Shown here one piece after another: positions 49,554-58,311 of a DNA stretch of 64,000 nt. The position numbers were made by a program, and so were the translations under genes. Positions within the stretch are counted from its first letter, which is position 1. Each line of letters opens with the position of its first letter. The notes under the pieces were generated by a model. That model worked only from the letters and a program-made list of their open reading frames with translations. It was not told where the DNA came from and made no database searches. This DNA comes from an uncultured Aquimarina sp. (GTDB lineage: Bacteria; Bacteroidota; Bacteroidia; Flavobacteriales; Flavobacteriaceae), in NCBI GenBank assembly GCA_947493035.1, contig CANLOW010000002.1, positions 310,001 to 374,000 of the forward strand, given 5' to 3'.

Positions 49554-51335
49554 CTAATACTTTATTACACTTACAGTAATTTTCTCTAATAATTTATAAA
49601 TCAATAGTTCTTTGTTATAATACTGGTGAATTACATAAAATATTTTTTTATCCTCATCTACAATTATTTGCTGCCCTTTCCTGTAGGAACTAAATCGCGT
49701 CTTAGGTTCATATACTTTTAAAGCATCACCTAAATCTATAGGGTCAAATTCGTATTTAGAATCAGAGCTGATTTTTAACAACCATGAGTTTACCCCTTGC
49801 CTAACATAATATACATCTAAGTCTTCTGTCTTTTCTATAGATGTAAACTTAATAGGTTCATTTGAAGGTGGTAAAGAAATTAGTTTTTTATTCAGTTCTA
49901 AAGATTGATTTACCGAGAAAATATAAAATCCATTATACATCTCGACTTCATTTTGCAATCCTACTCTAGAGTTCAGATCATTTATATATTCCTTCTTAAC
50001 GGCATTATATATAAAATAATTAGAATTATTAAGTCTCCCCTTTTTTTCATAATTATTAGAATTATTGACAATAGCTTTTATCTCATCGAAATTAAAATAA
50101 CTGTAAAGCTTCTGTTGATTGATAGTTGTTATAGTACCATCTTCACTCAATTCGAAAACATCTAACAAGCTATTTTTTGTATTTGCGTTGATGATTATAA
50201 GATTACTAGAATTTTCTTTTTGAAAAACATAAACAGGCTTAAAAACTCTTTTAAACTTCTTTAATGTCCCATAATTGAAGGTAATTTCTTTTTCTATCTC
50301 CCCTTTACTAGAAATGAAAGCTTTGTAAATTAGTGTTTGCTCACCTTTTAACTTTTTGTCTTTCTTGTAATCGAATCCAAAAAAATTGATCTCTTTTTGA
50401 TTGTCTTCGTTGAATAAATTTTGAATATAAAAATGTCCATAAAATTTTTGTGGAACTGTATAATCAAATGTAGTCGTCTTTATTTCTGAGCCTTCTTTAT
50501 TGAAAACTATATGCTGTAGTTGATTAAAATTAGATTCATTTTTAAAAAATGCATAGAATTGATTATCATTTATATCATTATAGTTAAATGAATCTTCAAG
50601 AATTTCTAACCCATCAAATATTGACATATTTTCGAAACAAAATAGCTGTTCGTCAGCTGTTTCCATTTCAAATCCTTTTTGTGTAGGATCATATTTATTT
50701 TTTACATAGAATTCATTTAAACACTTTTCTATACTGAATGTCGATTTGTTACGAATATCTGCAAAATGAACACTAGGTATTATGGTATTCATTTTTATCT
50801 TAGGATATCTTTTTTCAAAATCTAACATTGAAAAACTGGTTTCTTTACCAACACCCTTATTAAAAAAATTACCAACATCTACCATTCCCCCATCTTTGGG
50901 TTTGAAATAAGATTTTATTGATTTGTTTGTATTCGTAGAGTGGTCGACTAAATAAGTTTTAGAATCGGCTGTAGTCAGTTCATCATCAAGATCTATTATA
51001 TTTAACAATAATGCTCTGTGTGCAAAATCACCACTTCGAAGACTTTCTGAATTAAAAATCGAAGTTAATACCCTACCTACTAATTTCTTTCCTTCTAATT
51101 TCTCCGCATTAGCTTTCTTTATCTCTTCGATTTCTTCATTAGTCTTTTCGACCAAACTTCCATCTTGATGTCCATATACAAATAATCTTAAGCCATCATT
51201 AGTTTTATACCAATCGAGCATAAAAACACCTTGATTTCCTAATCTTGGTACATCAACTATTTTTTGATGAATAACATTTTGACTAAAAGAAATATAACTT
51301 AACAGTAAACTAAAAACTAAAACAAATTGCTTCAT
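49554..51335 (-). CDS. Large secreted protein of unknown function
   Basis: The start at 51335 is chosen because it opens a signal peptide (MKQFVLVFSLLLSYISFSQ); the frame also stays open upstream into the M48 gene, but that extension is not credible. The mature 570 residues are mostly beta strands and short charged loops, with no motif I recognise. The composition (Lys, Asn, Glu, Phe rich) matches its neighbours. It follows the M48 lipoprotein gene across a terminator, so it may need its own promoter. Confidence 0.75.
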   Translation of the reverse strand: MKQFVLVFSLLLSYISFSQNVIHQKIVDVPRLGNQGVFMLDWYKTNDGLRLFVYGHQDGSLVEKTNEEIEEIKKANAEKLEGKKLVGRVLTSIFNSESLRSGDFAHRALLLNIIDLDDELTTADSKTYLVDHSTNTNKSIKSYFKPKDGGMVDVGNFFNKGVGKETSFSMLDFEKRYPKIKMNTIIPSVHFADIRNKSTFSIEKCLNEFYVKNKYDPTQKGFEMETADEQLFCFENMSIFDGLEILEDSFNYNDINDNQFYAFFKNESNFNQLQHIVFNKEGSEIKTTTFDYTVPQKFYGHFYIQNLFNEDNQKEINFFGFDYKKDKKLKGEQTLIYKAFISSKGEIEKEITFNYGTLKKFKRVFKPVYVFQKENSSNLIIINANTKNSLLDVFELSEDGTITTINQQKLYSYFNFDEIKAIVNNSNNYEKKGRLNNSNYFIYNAVKKEYINDLNSRVGLQNEVEMYNGFYIFSVNQSLELNKKLISLPPSNEPIKFTSIEKTEDLDVYYVRQGVNSWLLKISSDSKYEFDPIDLGDALKVYEPKTRFSSYRKGQQIIVDEDKKIFYVIHQYYNKELLIYKLLEKITVSVIKY

Positions 51336-51343
51336 AAAATCGT

Positions 51344-51375
51344 ATAAAAAAACCTTGCTAAATATAGCAAGGTTT
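51344..51375 (-). terminator. Terminator after the M48 lipoprotein gene
   Basis: An 11-base perfect stem (AAACCTTGCTA at 51350-51360 / complement at 51365-51375) and a 4-base loop, with a T-run on the minus strand at 51344-51350. Confidence 0.8.
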
Positions 51376-51396
51376 ATATAACGGTATGTTTTATTT

Positions 51397-52212
51397 TTAT
51401 TGGAAACTTGTAACTCCAAATTTCCTTGCCTTTTCCCTAGCGGCAGGAGCCCAATTTCTAAGGTTAGCAATACGAGTATCATTACTTGGGTGAGTCGACA
51501 TGATTTCTGGTGGTGCTTGCCCTCCTGATTTAGCCTTCATTCGTTGCCATAATAACGATGCTTCCGCAGGATCATAACCTGCAATTGCCATTAATTCAAT
51601 TCCCATTTTATCAGACTCTGTTTCGTGTTTTCTGCTAAAAGGTAACATTACACCTAACTGACTTCCATATCCAAAGGCAGCAGCAAATAACTGAGGATTC
51701 TTTTGTCCAAGAGTAGCTGCACCAACAACCCCTGCTACTTGCTGAATCTGTCCAGCACTCATACGTTGTTGTCCATGATTTAATAAAGCATGTGCTACTT
51801 CATGTCCCATAATCGCGGCTACACCTCTTTCATTAGCTGCAATTGGCAGAATACCTGTGTAGAAAACAATTTTACCTCCTGGCATACACCAAGCATTTAC
51901 TGTTTCATCATTCACTAATTTGTATTCCCACTTGTAATTTTTAAGATATTCAGGATGTCCTATCGCATTGGCCCAACGCTCAGCTGCTTTAGAAATTTTC
52001 CTTCCAACTCTTTCAATCATTTGAGCATCTGATGTTCCATTGATCACATTATTTTCTCCTAGAAACTTATCATACTGCTGAAAAGCCATTGGAAAAATTT
52101 GCGAATTGGGCACTAATGCTATTGTTTTCTTACCTGTGTAAGGGTTTGTATGACAACTCATCAATAAAGCTGTTCCTAAAAGGGTACGTATTAAATATTT
52201 AAACTTCATCAC
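51397..52212 (-). CDS. M48 family lipoprotein metalloprotease
   Basis: A lipoprotein signal (LLGTALLMSCHTNPYTG) precedes an M48 protease domain with the zinc motif HEVAH in IMGHEVAHALLNHGQQRMS and the third-ligand Glu in RKHETESDKMGIELM. The GAATLG and STHPSNDTRI motifs are typical of the LoiP/BepA-like group. It would degrade misfolded outer-membrane or periplasmic proteins. The start at 52212 (MMKFKYLIR) may instead be the second Met. Confidence 0.92.
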   Translation of the reverse strand: MMKFKYLIRTLLGTALLMSCHTNPYTGKKTIALVPNSQIFPMAFQQYDKFLGENNVINGTSDAQMIERVGRKISKAAERWANAIGHPEYLKNYKWEYKLVNDETVNAWCMPGGKIVFYTGILPIAANERGVAAIMGHEVAHALLNHGQQRMSAGQIQQVAGVVGAATLGQKNPQLFAAAFGYGSQLGVMLPFSRKHETESDKMGIELMAIAGYDPAEASLLWQRMKAKSGGQAPPEIMSTHPSNDTRIANLRNWAPAAREKARKFGVTSFQ

Positions 52213-52425
52213 TGATTATTTTAATGGGCTTATATCCAATAATTTAACTAAAAATATAATGAATCTTGTAACAAAAATAAGGTAATTTTAATTTTTGCGT
52301 ATAATCTTCATAAAACATTTCTTAAATATCGATTATTAACTCATAAAAAAGATAATTGGCACGAAAGATGCTTGTATTATTGTAAGTGTCGTTAATTTTT
52401 GAGACCTATTGAATAAATTGGTACT

Positions 52426-52923
52426 ATGAAAACATTTATTATTACCGCTTTTAGTCTCTTTATGATGGTCGCTTGTCAAGGGCAGAAAACTCAGCAGACT
52501 CGTAGCGAAGGAACTAAAAGTAAACATACGTTCAAAATACAAAAAACAGAAGCCGAATGGCGCAAGCAATTGTCTGATATGCAATTTTACATATTAAGAC
52601 AAGCTGGTACCGAACGCCCATTTACCGGTACTTATAATAGTTACAAAAGAGAAGGTACTTTTTTATGTGCTGCATGTGCTACTCCTTTATATCAAAGCAA
52701 ACATAAATTTGATAGCGGCACAGGTTGGCCTAGTTTTTGGAAAGGTGTTGAAGGCAATATTGTTTATGATGTTGACTATAAACTAGGATATGCTAGGACT
52801 GAATTATTATGTGGTACTTGTGGAGGGCATTTAGGGCATGTATTTAACGATGGGCCTGCTCCTACTGGCAAAAGACATTGTATTAATAGTGCCTCTTTAC
52901 AATTTGAAGAGAAAAGTAAATAA
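52426..52923 (+). CDS. msrB: Methionine-R-sulfoxide reductase MsrB, lipoprotein form
   Basis: A lipoprotein signal (MKTFIITAFSLFMMVAC) is followed by an SelR domain. Zinc Cys pairs CAAC and CGTC, the SGTGWPSFW block and the catalytic Cys in RHCINSASL are present. It reduces methionine-R-sulfoxide in proteins, here outside the cytoplasm. The paralogue 100 bases downstream lacks a signal, so the two cover different compartments. Confidence 0.93.
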   Translation: MKTFIITAFSLFMMVACQGQKTQQTRSEGTKSKHTFKIQKTEAEWRKQLSDMQFYILRQAGTERPFTGTYNSYKREGTFLCAACATPLYQSKHKFDSGTGWPSFWKGVEGNIVYDVDYKLGYARTELLCGTCGGHLGHVFNDGPAPTGKRHCINSASLQFEEKSK

Positions 52924-53022
52924 TAAATTGTATCAAAAACTTGAGTTTTGAAATGTATCAGTCAAGTTTCTAATTACAGTTCTGAAATTCTTAATACTTT
53001 TATCTTAACACTAAAATAGATT

Positions 53023-53412
53023 ATGAAATTCAATATAGAAAAAACTGACCAAGAATGGTTAGATCAATTAGGGCCTGAAGCTTATCGAATTTTAAGAGAA
53101 GCTGGTACTGAAAGACCTTTTTCAGGAGCACTTAATAAGCACTATGAAGAAGGAATTTACGACTGTAAAGGATGCAATACACCATTATTTACGAGTACCT
53201 CTAAATTCGATAGCGGATGTGGGTGGCCAAGTTTTGATGCCTCTGAAGAAGGAAAAGTTCTATATATAAAAGATAGTAGTCATGGCATGATTCGCACAGA
53301 GATTCTTTGCGCTAACTGTGGAGGTCACTTAGGACATGTATTTAATGATGGACCTACAGAAACTGGACAACGCTATTGTGTCAATTCATTAAGTATTAAT
53401 TTTAAAAAATGA
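53023..53412 (+). CDS. msrB: Methionine-R-sulfoxide reductase MsrB, cytosolic form
   Basis: 129-aa MsrB without signal peptide. Zinc Cys pairs CKGC and CANC, SGCGWPSF and catalytic Cys in RYCVNSLSI are present. It shares the same order of blocks as its upstream paralogue. Its stop overlaps the ATG of the collagen-like lipoprotein gene (ATGA). Together the two reductases would repair methionine oxidation in cytosol and envelope. Confidence 0.93.
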   Translation: MKFNIEKTDQEWLDQLGPEAYRILREAGTERPFSGALNKHYEEGIYDCKGCNTPLFTSTSKFDSGCGWPSFDASEEGKVLYIKDSSHGMIRTEILCANCGGHLGHVFNDGPTETGQRYCVNSLSINFKK

Positions 53413-53993
53413 ACATTATGAAATATTTAGCTTTAACTTTTAGTCTTATTACTGCACTTTTATTTTCTAGCTGCGAAACAGAAGGACCACAAGGTCCACA
53501 AGGACCTCCGGGGTTTGATGGTTTAAATGAAGAACAAGTTTTTACACAAGTTTTTGATGAAACTAATGTTAACTTTACTTCTACAGATAATAATATTGCC
53601 ATTCATTCAGTATCAATCCCTAATAATGTAGCTGTTGAACCTGCAGATGTTATAGCAATTTACATCTTAAATCAAGAATTAACTGACGCTGCCGACGCTA
53701 ATGTATGGGAACCCTTACCTAGAATTTTCTCTGATGGTAATAATGGAATAATACAATATCACTTTAATTTTATTATTGATCTAGATGCAGGAATAAAAGA
53801 TATTGAAATTGTTCTTGAAGCTAACAACTTCAATTCTTTGACACCTGGTTTTAAAGAAGATGTTATATTTAGAATCGCTGTTATTCCTTCAGCTTTCGCA
53901 AATGAATTAAATACAAATGCGAAAAATTTAAACGGAACTTCTGTAATATATGACTACGAAGACATTATTAAAGATGCCATTTTTGTTGATTAA
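53409..53993 (+). CDS. Lipoprotein with a short collagen-like segment
   Basis: The signal MNIMKYLALTFSLITALLFSSC may also start at the fourth codon (53418). The lipidated Cys is followed at once by GPQGPQGPPGFDG, four Gly-X-Y triplets, and then a beta-rich domain of about 150 residues. Flavobacteria carry many such lipoproteins; the collagen-like stalk probably lifts the domain from the membrane. It overlaps the cytosolic msrB by 4 bases. Confidence 0.85.
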   Translation: MNIMKYLALTFSLITALLFSSCETEGPQGPQGPPGFDGLNEEQVFTQVFDETNVNFTSTDNNIAIHSVSIPNNVAVEPADVIAIYILNQELTDAADANVWEPLPRIFSDGNNGIIQYHFNFIIDLDAGIKDIEIVLEANNFNSLTPGFKEDVIFRIAVIPSAFANELNTNAKNLNGTSVIYDYEDIIKDAIFVD

Positions 53994-54014
53994 ATTTTCA
54001 ATAAAATAAATAAT

Positions 54015-54056
54015 AAACGGCTTTTCCTAATTTTCGGAAAAGCCGTTTGTGTTTTT
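54015..54056 (+). terminator. Terminator after the collagen-like lipoprotein
   Basis: A 13-base stem (AAACGGCTTTTCC / GGAAAAGCCGTTT), an 8-base loop and downstream T-rich sequence. Confidence 0.85.
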
Positions 54057-54241
54057 ACGAAATACTTAAGTATTTATTTAATAATCCATGAACCTCATAA
54101 GAATAATTCTCCTTTTCAAAAAAGTCAATAACAAACATTAAATATTAACATATTTATACCAATTTGAATACTATAGAAGTCTTTTAAAAATCGCAATATT
54201 ATACGTATTTTCGTGCATCAAACTAAATAAATATTCAATAT

Positions 54242-55633
54242 ATGAGCGCATATGATGTAATTGTATTAGGAAGTGGTCCTGGGGGTTATGTAACTGCCAT
54301 AAGAGCTTCTCAATTAGGGTTAAAAACTGCTGTTGTAGAAAAAGAAAACCTTGGTGGAGTTTGTTTAAATTGGGGATGTATTCCTACAAAAGCATTATTA
54401 AAAAGTGCCCAAGTATTCGATTATTTAAAACATGCAAGTGACTACGGTCTTACGGTTAACGAATTCGATAAAGACTTCGGTGCTGTTGTAAAACGTAGCC
54501 GAGGTGTGGCTGGAACAATGAGTAAAGGTGTTCAGTTTTTGATGAAGAAAAACAAAATTGATGTGATCAATGGTTTTGGAAAATTAAAAGCTGCTGGTGT
54601 TTTAACTGTAACTGACGAAGCAGGAAAAGCTACAGATTATACTGCAAAAAATATCATCATTGCAACAGGAGCTCGCTCAAGAGAATTACCTAATCTACCA
54701 CAAGACGGTGAAAAGGTAATTGGTTACCGACAAGCAATGACATTAAAAGAGCAACCAAAAAGTATGATCGTTGTTGGATCAGGTGCTATTGGGGTTGAAT
54801 TTGCTCATTTCTATAACTCTATGGGGACTGAAGTAACGATTGTAGAATTCCAATCGAACTTAGTACCTGTAGAAGATATTGATATCTCTAAGCAATTTGA
54901 AAAAAGCTTCAAAAAGTCAGGAATTAAAGTAATGACAAATTCAGCTGTAGAAAGTTTAGATACTTCAGGTGAAGGTGTTGTTGCTACTGTAAAAACAGCT
55001 AAAGGTACCGAAACATTAAAAGCTGATATCGTATTGTCTGCTGTAGGAATCAAGACAAATATTGAAAATATAGGACTTGAAGATTTAGGTATTGCGACTG
55101 ATAGAGATAAAATATTAGTTAACGAATGGTATCAAACAAATATCCCAGGTATTTACGCTATTGGTGATGTGGTCCCTGGTCCTGCTTTAGCACACGTGGC
55201 TTCTGCTGAAGGAATTACTTGTGTTGAAAAAATTGCAGGTGCGCATACAGAAGCTGTTGATTATGGTAACATCCCTGGATGTACATATGCAACTCCAGAA
55301 ATTGCAAGTGTTGGTTTAACTGAAGCTAAAGCTAAAGAACAAGGATACGATCTTAAGATTGGTAAATTTCCTTTTACTGCTTCTGGAAAAGCACAAGCAG
55401 GTGGAACTCCTGATGGTTTTGTAAAAGTAATTTTCGATGCTAAGTATGGAGAGTGGTTAGGATGTCACATGATCGGTGCTGGTGTTACTGATATGATCGC
55501 AGAAGCGGTTGTTGCCCGTAAATTAGAAACTACTGGACATGAAATCTTAAAAGCTATTCATCCTCACCCAACGATGAGTGAAGCTGTTATGGAAGCTGTT
55601 GCTGATGCTTATGATGAAGTGATTCACTTATAG
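54242..55633 (+). CDS. lpd: Dihydrolipoyl dehydrogenase
   Basis: 463-aa pyridine nucleotide-disulfide oxidoreductase. FAD motif GSGPGGYVTAIRASQLG, the redox disulfide in GGVCLNWGCIPTKALL, a second dinucleotide motif (GSGAIGVEFAHFYNSMG) and the C-terminal His-Glu active site in HPHPTMSEAV are all present. It reoxidises lipoyl groups of the pyruvate and 2-oxoglutarate dehydrogenase complexes; the E1 and E2 genes are not in the window. Transcribed alone. Confidence 0.97.
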   Translation: MSAYDVIVLGSGPGGYVTAIRASQLGLKTAVVEKENLGGVCLNWGCIPTKALLKSAQVFDYLKHASDYGLTVNEFDKDFGAVVKRSRGVAGTMSKGVQFLMKKNKIDVINGFGKLKAAGVLTVTDEAGKATDYTAKNIIIATGARSRELPNLPQDGEKVIGYRQAMTLKEQPKSMIVVGSGAIGVEFAHFYNSMGTEVTIVEFQSNLVPVEDIDISKQFEKSFKKSGIKVMTNSAVESLDTSGEGVVATVKTAKGTETLKADIVLSAVGIKTNIENIGLEDLGIATDRDKILVNEWYQTNIPGIYAIGDVVPGPALAHVASAEGITCVEKIAGAHTEAVDYGNIPGCTYATPEIASVGLTEAKAKEQGYDLKIGKFPFTASGKAQAGGTPDGFVKVIFDAKYGEWLGCHMIGAGVTDMIAEAVVARKLETTGHEILKAIHPHPTMSEAVMEAVADAYDEVIHL

Positions 55634-55659
55634 GAATAGTAATTCTTTAAAATATATTG

Positions 55660-55694
55660 AAAGGCAACAATCTAAAGATTGTTGCCTTTTTTGT
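55660..55694 (+). terminator. Terminator after lpd
   Basis: AAAGGCAACAATCT pairs with its complement (13-14 bases) around a loop of 2-4 bases, followed by a T-run. Confidence 0.9.
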
Positions 55695-55770
55695 TTTAGT
55701 GTAATAAAGTCATTGCTTTCTTGAAAAGGGATTCCATTAAGTATTAGTACAATATTTAAAGACGTACTAG

Positions 55771-55802
55771 GTGAGATATCTGGTCAAGCCAGGTATGACA
55801 AA
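55771..55802. repeat. Degenerate intergenic palindromic element
   Basis: GAGATATCTGGTCAAGCCAGGTATGACAAA contains a hairpin (ATATCTGG / CCAGGTAT, one G-T wobble) and ends in ATGACA. It resembles the family of intergenic palindromes in flavobacteria with the form GAGATT-CTG-loop-CAG-AATGACA. The 389-base gap between lpd and the next gene holds this and two terminators, and no gene. Confidence 0.4.
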
Positions 55803-55953
55803 TTTGGAGTACTTATTACTAGTGAGTAGATTAACGCACAAGCTTCATTAACGTTGGTTGATTATTTTACATTTATTCCTTTCATTGATTTCCTTTCTAA
55901 GCTTCCATTTTAAGAGGAAATAAGATTTCCTTTATAAATAGACTTCTCACAAC

Positions 55954-56004
55954 CACATACTAAAAAAGCGACCTCAAGTATATGGGTCACTTTTTTAGTA
56001 TGTG
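55954..56004. terminator. Long bidirectional hairpin between lpd and the 154-aa membrane protein
   Basis: 20-base arms (CACATACTAAAAAAGCGACC / GGTCACTTTTTTAGTATGTG) with one mismatch and an 11-base loop. It lies just after the stop of the minus-strand gene at 56024. Confidence 0.8.
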
Positions 56005-56023
56005 ATGTTATTATTTATAGAGG

Positions 56024-56488
56024 CTATTCATCACTTTCCTCTGCTTCTAGTCGATCTAATTCTTTTTGAATTAAATCTAGCTTTTCTTGAGCTTCAAGAT
56101 CAATTTTATTCTGAAAAATTTTAACATAGGATAATGCCTTATAAACTAAAACTAATCCGAGTGTAATCAAAATCGCATAGAAAAAATTCAAATAAGAATA
56201 GTGCTTTATATTATTCGCTCCCAAAATCCATATTAAGTCAACTAAATATATAAATGACAACGGTACATATGATATTTTATAAGCATTAAAATATACGCTA
56301 ATGCATATAATAAACGGTATTATAGTATGTGATGAAAAATAAAAGAAATCGCTCTTATTAGCAAATCCCATAAATTTATTAAGATCTGAGTAGTCAAAAA
56401 ATCTATGAGCAAATAAATATGGTGTTATTAGGATTACCACTAAGGATATCACCTTTCTAACATTAGGACTAAATTTATTTTCAAACAA
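56024..56488 (-). CDS. Small membrane protein with C-terminal coiled coil
   Basis: 154 aa with four to five membrane helices (about 12-120), followed by a charged helix (KIDLEAQEKLDLIQKELDRLEAEESDE) predicted to form a coiled coil in the cytosol. I recognise no family. It is on the opposite strand from lpd, with a shared hairpin between them, and close to a small lipoprotein gene on the same strand. Some TMHMM-type analysis would settle helix number. Confidence 0.7.
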   Translation of the reverse strand: MFENKFSPNVRKVISLVVILITPYLFAHRFFDYSDLNKFMGFANKSDFFYFSSHTIIPFIICISVYFNAYKISYVPLSFIYLVDLIWILGANNIKHYSYLNFFYAILITLGLVLVYKALSYVKIFQNKIDLEAQEKLDLIQKELDRLEAEESDE

Positions 56489-56505
56489 TTTATTTTAAAA
56501 TCAAA

Positions 56506-56676
56506 TTATGAATCTGGATGACGTCTTCTTCCATTTCTACTATCGTAATAAGGAGAAAAAGTATCCGCTTCGCTTATGTTATCATTCTCTGGACTAACGT
56601 CTGCTGTGTCTGGAGAACAACTAGCTGCTAAAATTAACAATAATGATCCGAATACTAAAGTTTTTAAAGTTTTCAT
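56506..56676 (-). CDS. Tiny lipoprotein, 56 aa
   Basis: Reading the minus strand from the ATG at 56676 gives 56 residues: a lipoprotein signal MKTLKTLVFGSLLLILAASC (Cys20), then a polar acidic tail (SPDTADVSPENDNISEAD) ending in a basic RNGRRRHPDS. The frame is clean, the lipobox is good, and there is an AT-rich leader with TAGTTTTG upstream. It lies 17 bases before the 154-aa membrane protein gene and is probably co-transcribed with it. The function is unknown. Confidence 0.7.
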   Translation of the reverse strand: MKTLKTLVFGSLLLILAASCSPDTADVSPENDNISEADTFSPYYDSRNGRRRHPDS

Positions 56677-56984
56677 GGGTTTGGTTTTTTTATTTGATGA
56701 TTACAAAACTAACCACATCAAACCTTTAAACTAAAATCACAAAACTTTAAAAATCAGTGTATTATACACAATTTAGCATTTCTATAACAATAAGAAAAAC
56801 ATATATTTAGAAGATTTAAAAAGTATAAAATGTTTATAAGTACTAAGATAAAATACTTCAAAAAAAAAAGAAAATACCCTGTAACTAAAGACAATTTCCA
56901 GTTATTATGCACATATTAACGATAAACGGAGTGCATTATATATTATATCTATCCATTTAATGAATAGTCATAGCTTAAGACATG
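56677..56984. other. AT-rich gap, no gene seen
   Basis: About 300 bases upstream of the tiny lipoprotein gene. It includes a TAGTTTTG -7-like box on the minus strand near 56705-56712 and a short inverted repeat GTGTA-TTA-TACAC at 56757-56769 that could be an operator. No reading frame looks coding. Confidence 0.5.
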
Positions 56985-57200
56985 CTAGATATCTACAAAA
57001 TTTCGCATCGGTACCTTAATATATTTAACCAATATATTTTCTTTGATTAAAGTATCTCTTACCACTTTATCAAGACAAGCTTCTGCTTTAGATTGCTTCA
57101 CAAAAGAAGTTGCTGAATTACAGCCTCTTCTTAAATTACCACCTAAATTGGACTTATTTACCAAAAGTGTATACTTCCTTTGTTTACTACTATTAGACAT
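56985..57200 (-). CDS. Small basic protein of unknown function
   Basis: 71 aa, hydrophilic, with many Lys, Arg and Ser residues and two Cys (GCNS and AEACLD), no signal and no membrane helix. It lies divergent from the XRE regulator 254 bases away. The composition is reasonable for a real protein, and the frame has an ATG start, but no homologue is recognised. It could be a chance frame. Confidence 0.4.
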   Translation of the reverse strand: MSNSSKQRKYTLLVNKSNLGGNLRRGCNSATSFVKQSKAEACLDKVVRDTLIKENILVKYIKVPMRNFVDI

Positions 57201-57453
57201 TGATTAGTTTTTTATTAGTACTTATGATAAGAGTAATTATCATGTCTTTTTTTTTTAAAATCAGCAATAAAAATGGCTTTTATTTAATCATCCATTTTCA
57301 TACTATAATCTTTACTAAAGATTTCCTTTACTATTATAAATATTGTATGTTTGTTAAAGAGCATATGAGCAATATACAAATTTGAAACAAAAATGAAACA
57401 TTTTTTTGAATCAATTTGATGATCATTTTTTAACATAAATGGTTCTATAGAAA

Positions 57454-57927
57454 ATGAATCCTGAAGAGACAAGTAAAAGATTAAAAGCACTAATGGAATC
57501 TGGAGGGCTGAATGCCAGTAGATTAGCAACAAAAACAAAGGGTGACAGAGCTACTATCGGTCGTATTTTGAGAGGCGATACAATCGCTAGAGAAAGTACA
57601 CTCGCACCTATAGCGAAATTCTTTAAAGTTTCAATTGAGTACCTACAAGGTATCGATAATACTTTCGAACGTAAAAATAGTAAGGGGCAAAAAGCTTTTG
57701 AAGCTAGTTTGTTAAAGAAGTTTGACAAAAATGACGGACAAAAAGAACAGTTGACAGCCAAAGAAATTGAGATATTTTTTAAAGTACTATTTTTGCATCG
57801 TGAAGAAATTCAAGAACTTGAATTATACAAAACTTTTGAAAAATCAATTCGTTTAGATGAACGCGAGTTTGCTATTAAAGAGATCTTAATCAACAAATTA
57901 AATAACTTTAAAAACAAAGGAGAATGA
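57454..57927 (+). CDS. XRE-type helix-turn-helix regulator
   Basis: 157 aa. Residues about 5-65 are a Cro/C1 HTH (LKALMESGGLNASRLATKTKGDRATIGRILRGDTI), then a helix-rich C-terminal half that may dimerise. It has no peptidase or toxin domain. It sits alone next to unknown genes, with a TGA stop embedded in its own terminator stem. It may act on its own promoter; the upstream gap repeats GAAACA twice (GAAACAAAAATGAAACA, about 57382-57398). Confidence 0.85.
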   Translation: MNPEETSKRLKALMESGGLNASRLATKTKGDRATIGRILRGDTIARESTLAPIAKFFKVSIEYLQGIDNTFERKNSKGQKAFEASLLKKFDKNDGQKEQLTAKEIEIFFKVLFLHREEIQELELYKTFEKSIRLDEREFAIKEILINKLNNFKNKGE

Positions 57928-57950
57928 TTTTATCATTCTCCTTTGTTTTT
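57911..57950 (+). terminator. Terminator of the XRE gene, overlapping its stop codon
   Basis: The stem AAAACAAAGGAGAATGAT pairs with ATCATTCTCCTTTGTTTT (57932-57949). The TGA stop at 57925-57927 lies inside the left arm. Confidence 0.85.
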
Positions 57951-58311
57951 ATATCGTCTTGTATAATTCACTAATAATAGAATTATAATAAATTCTTATT
58001 CTATCTTCTTATTCATAGAAAAGAAGAGTTAACTACCTCTTAAAGAATATTACTGTAATCTGATTAGTAAAAAAATCACTTACAGGAAATGTGAACTAAT
58101 TGAAGTAATTTATCTCTTAACATTATTTGATTTATCCATTCTCCTACCCTTCTCTATTTAAAAATATTTTTATTTAACTATAAATTCTATAAGTAAAGCT
58201 TGTGAAATATAGTTTAATGCTCAAATTTAAAATTACTTAAATAATTATCTTTATATTTAACGTTAGTACACCCTTCTTTATCTAGTAAGTAATACATAAA
58301 ATTAATTTCAA
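57951..58311. other. AT-rich gap, no gene seen
   Basis: About 360 bases between the XRE terminator and the next gene. It has many stops in all frames and low-complexity A/T runs; no convincing promoter motif or RNA structure was found. Confidence 0.5.

Noticed and set aside
51336-51482. N-terminal extension of the 49554-51335 gene
   Set aside because: It would overlap the M48 gene and its terminator, and put 49 residues before a perfect signal peptide.
57200-57385. Open frame of 61 codons on the plus strand before the XRE gene
   Set aside because: Dominated by Phe, Ile and Tyr from AT-rich sequence, has no recognisable domain and overlaps the likely promoter region of the XRE gene.
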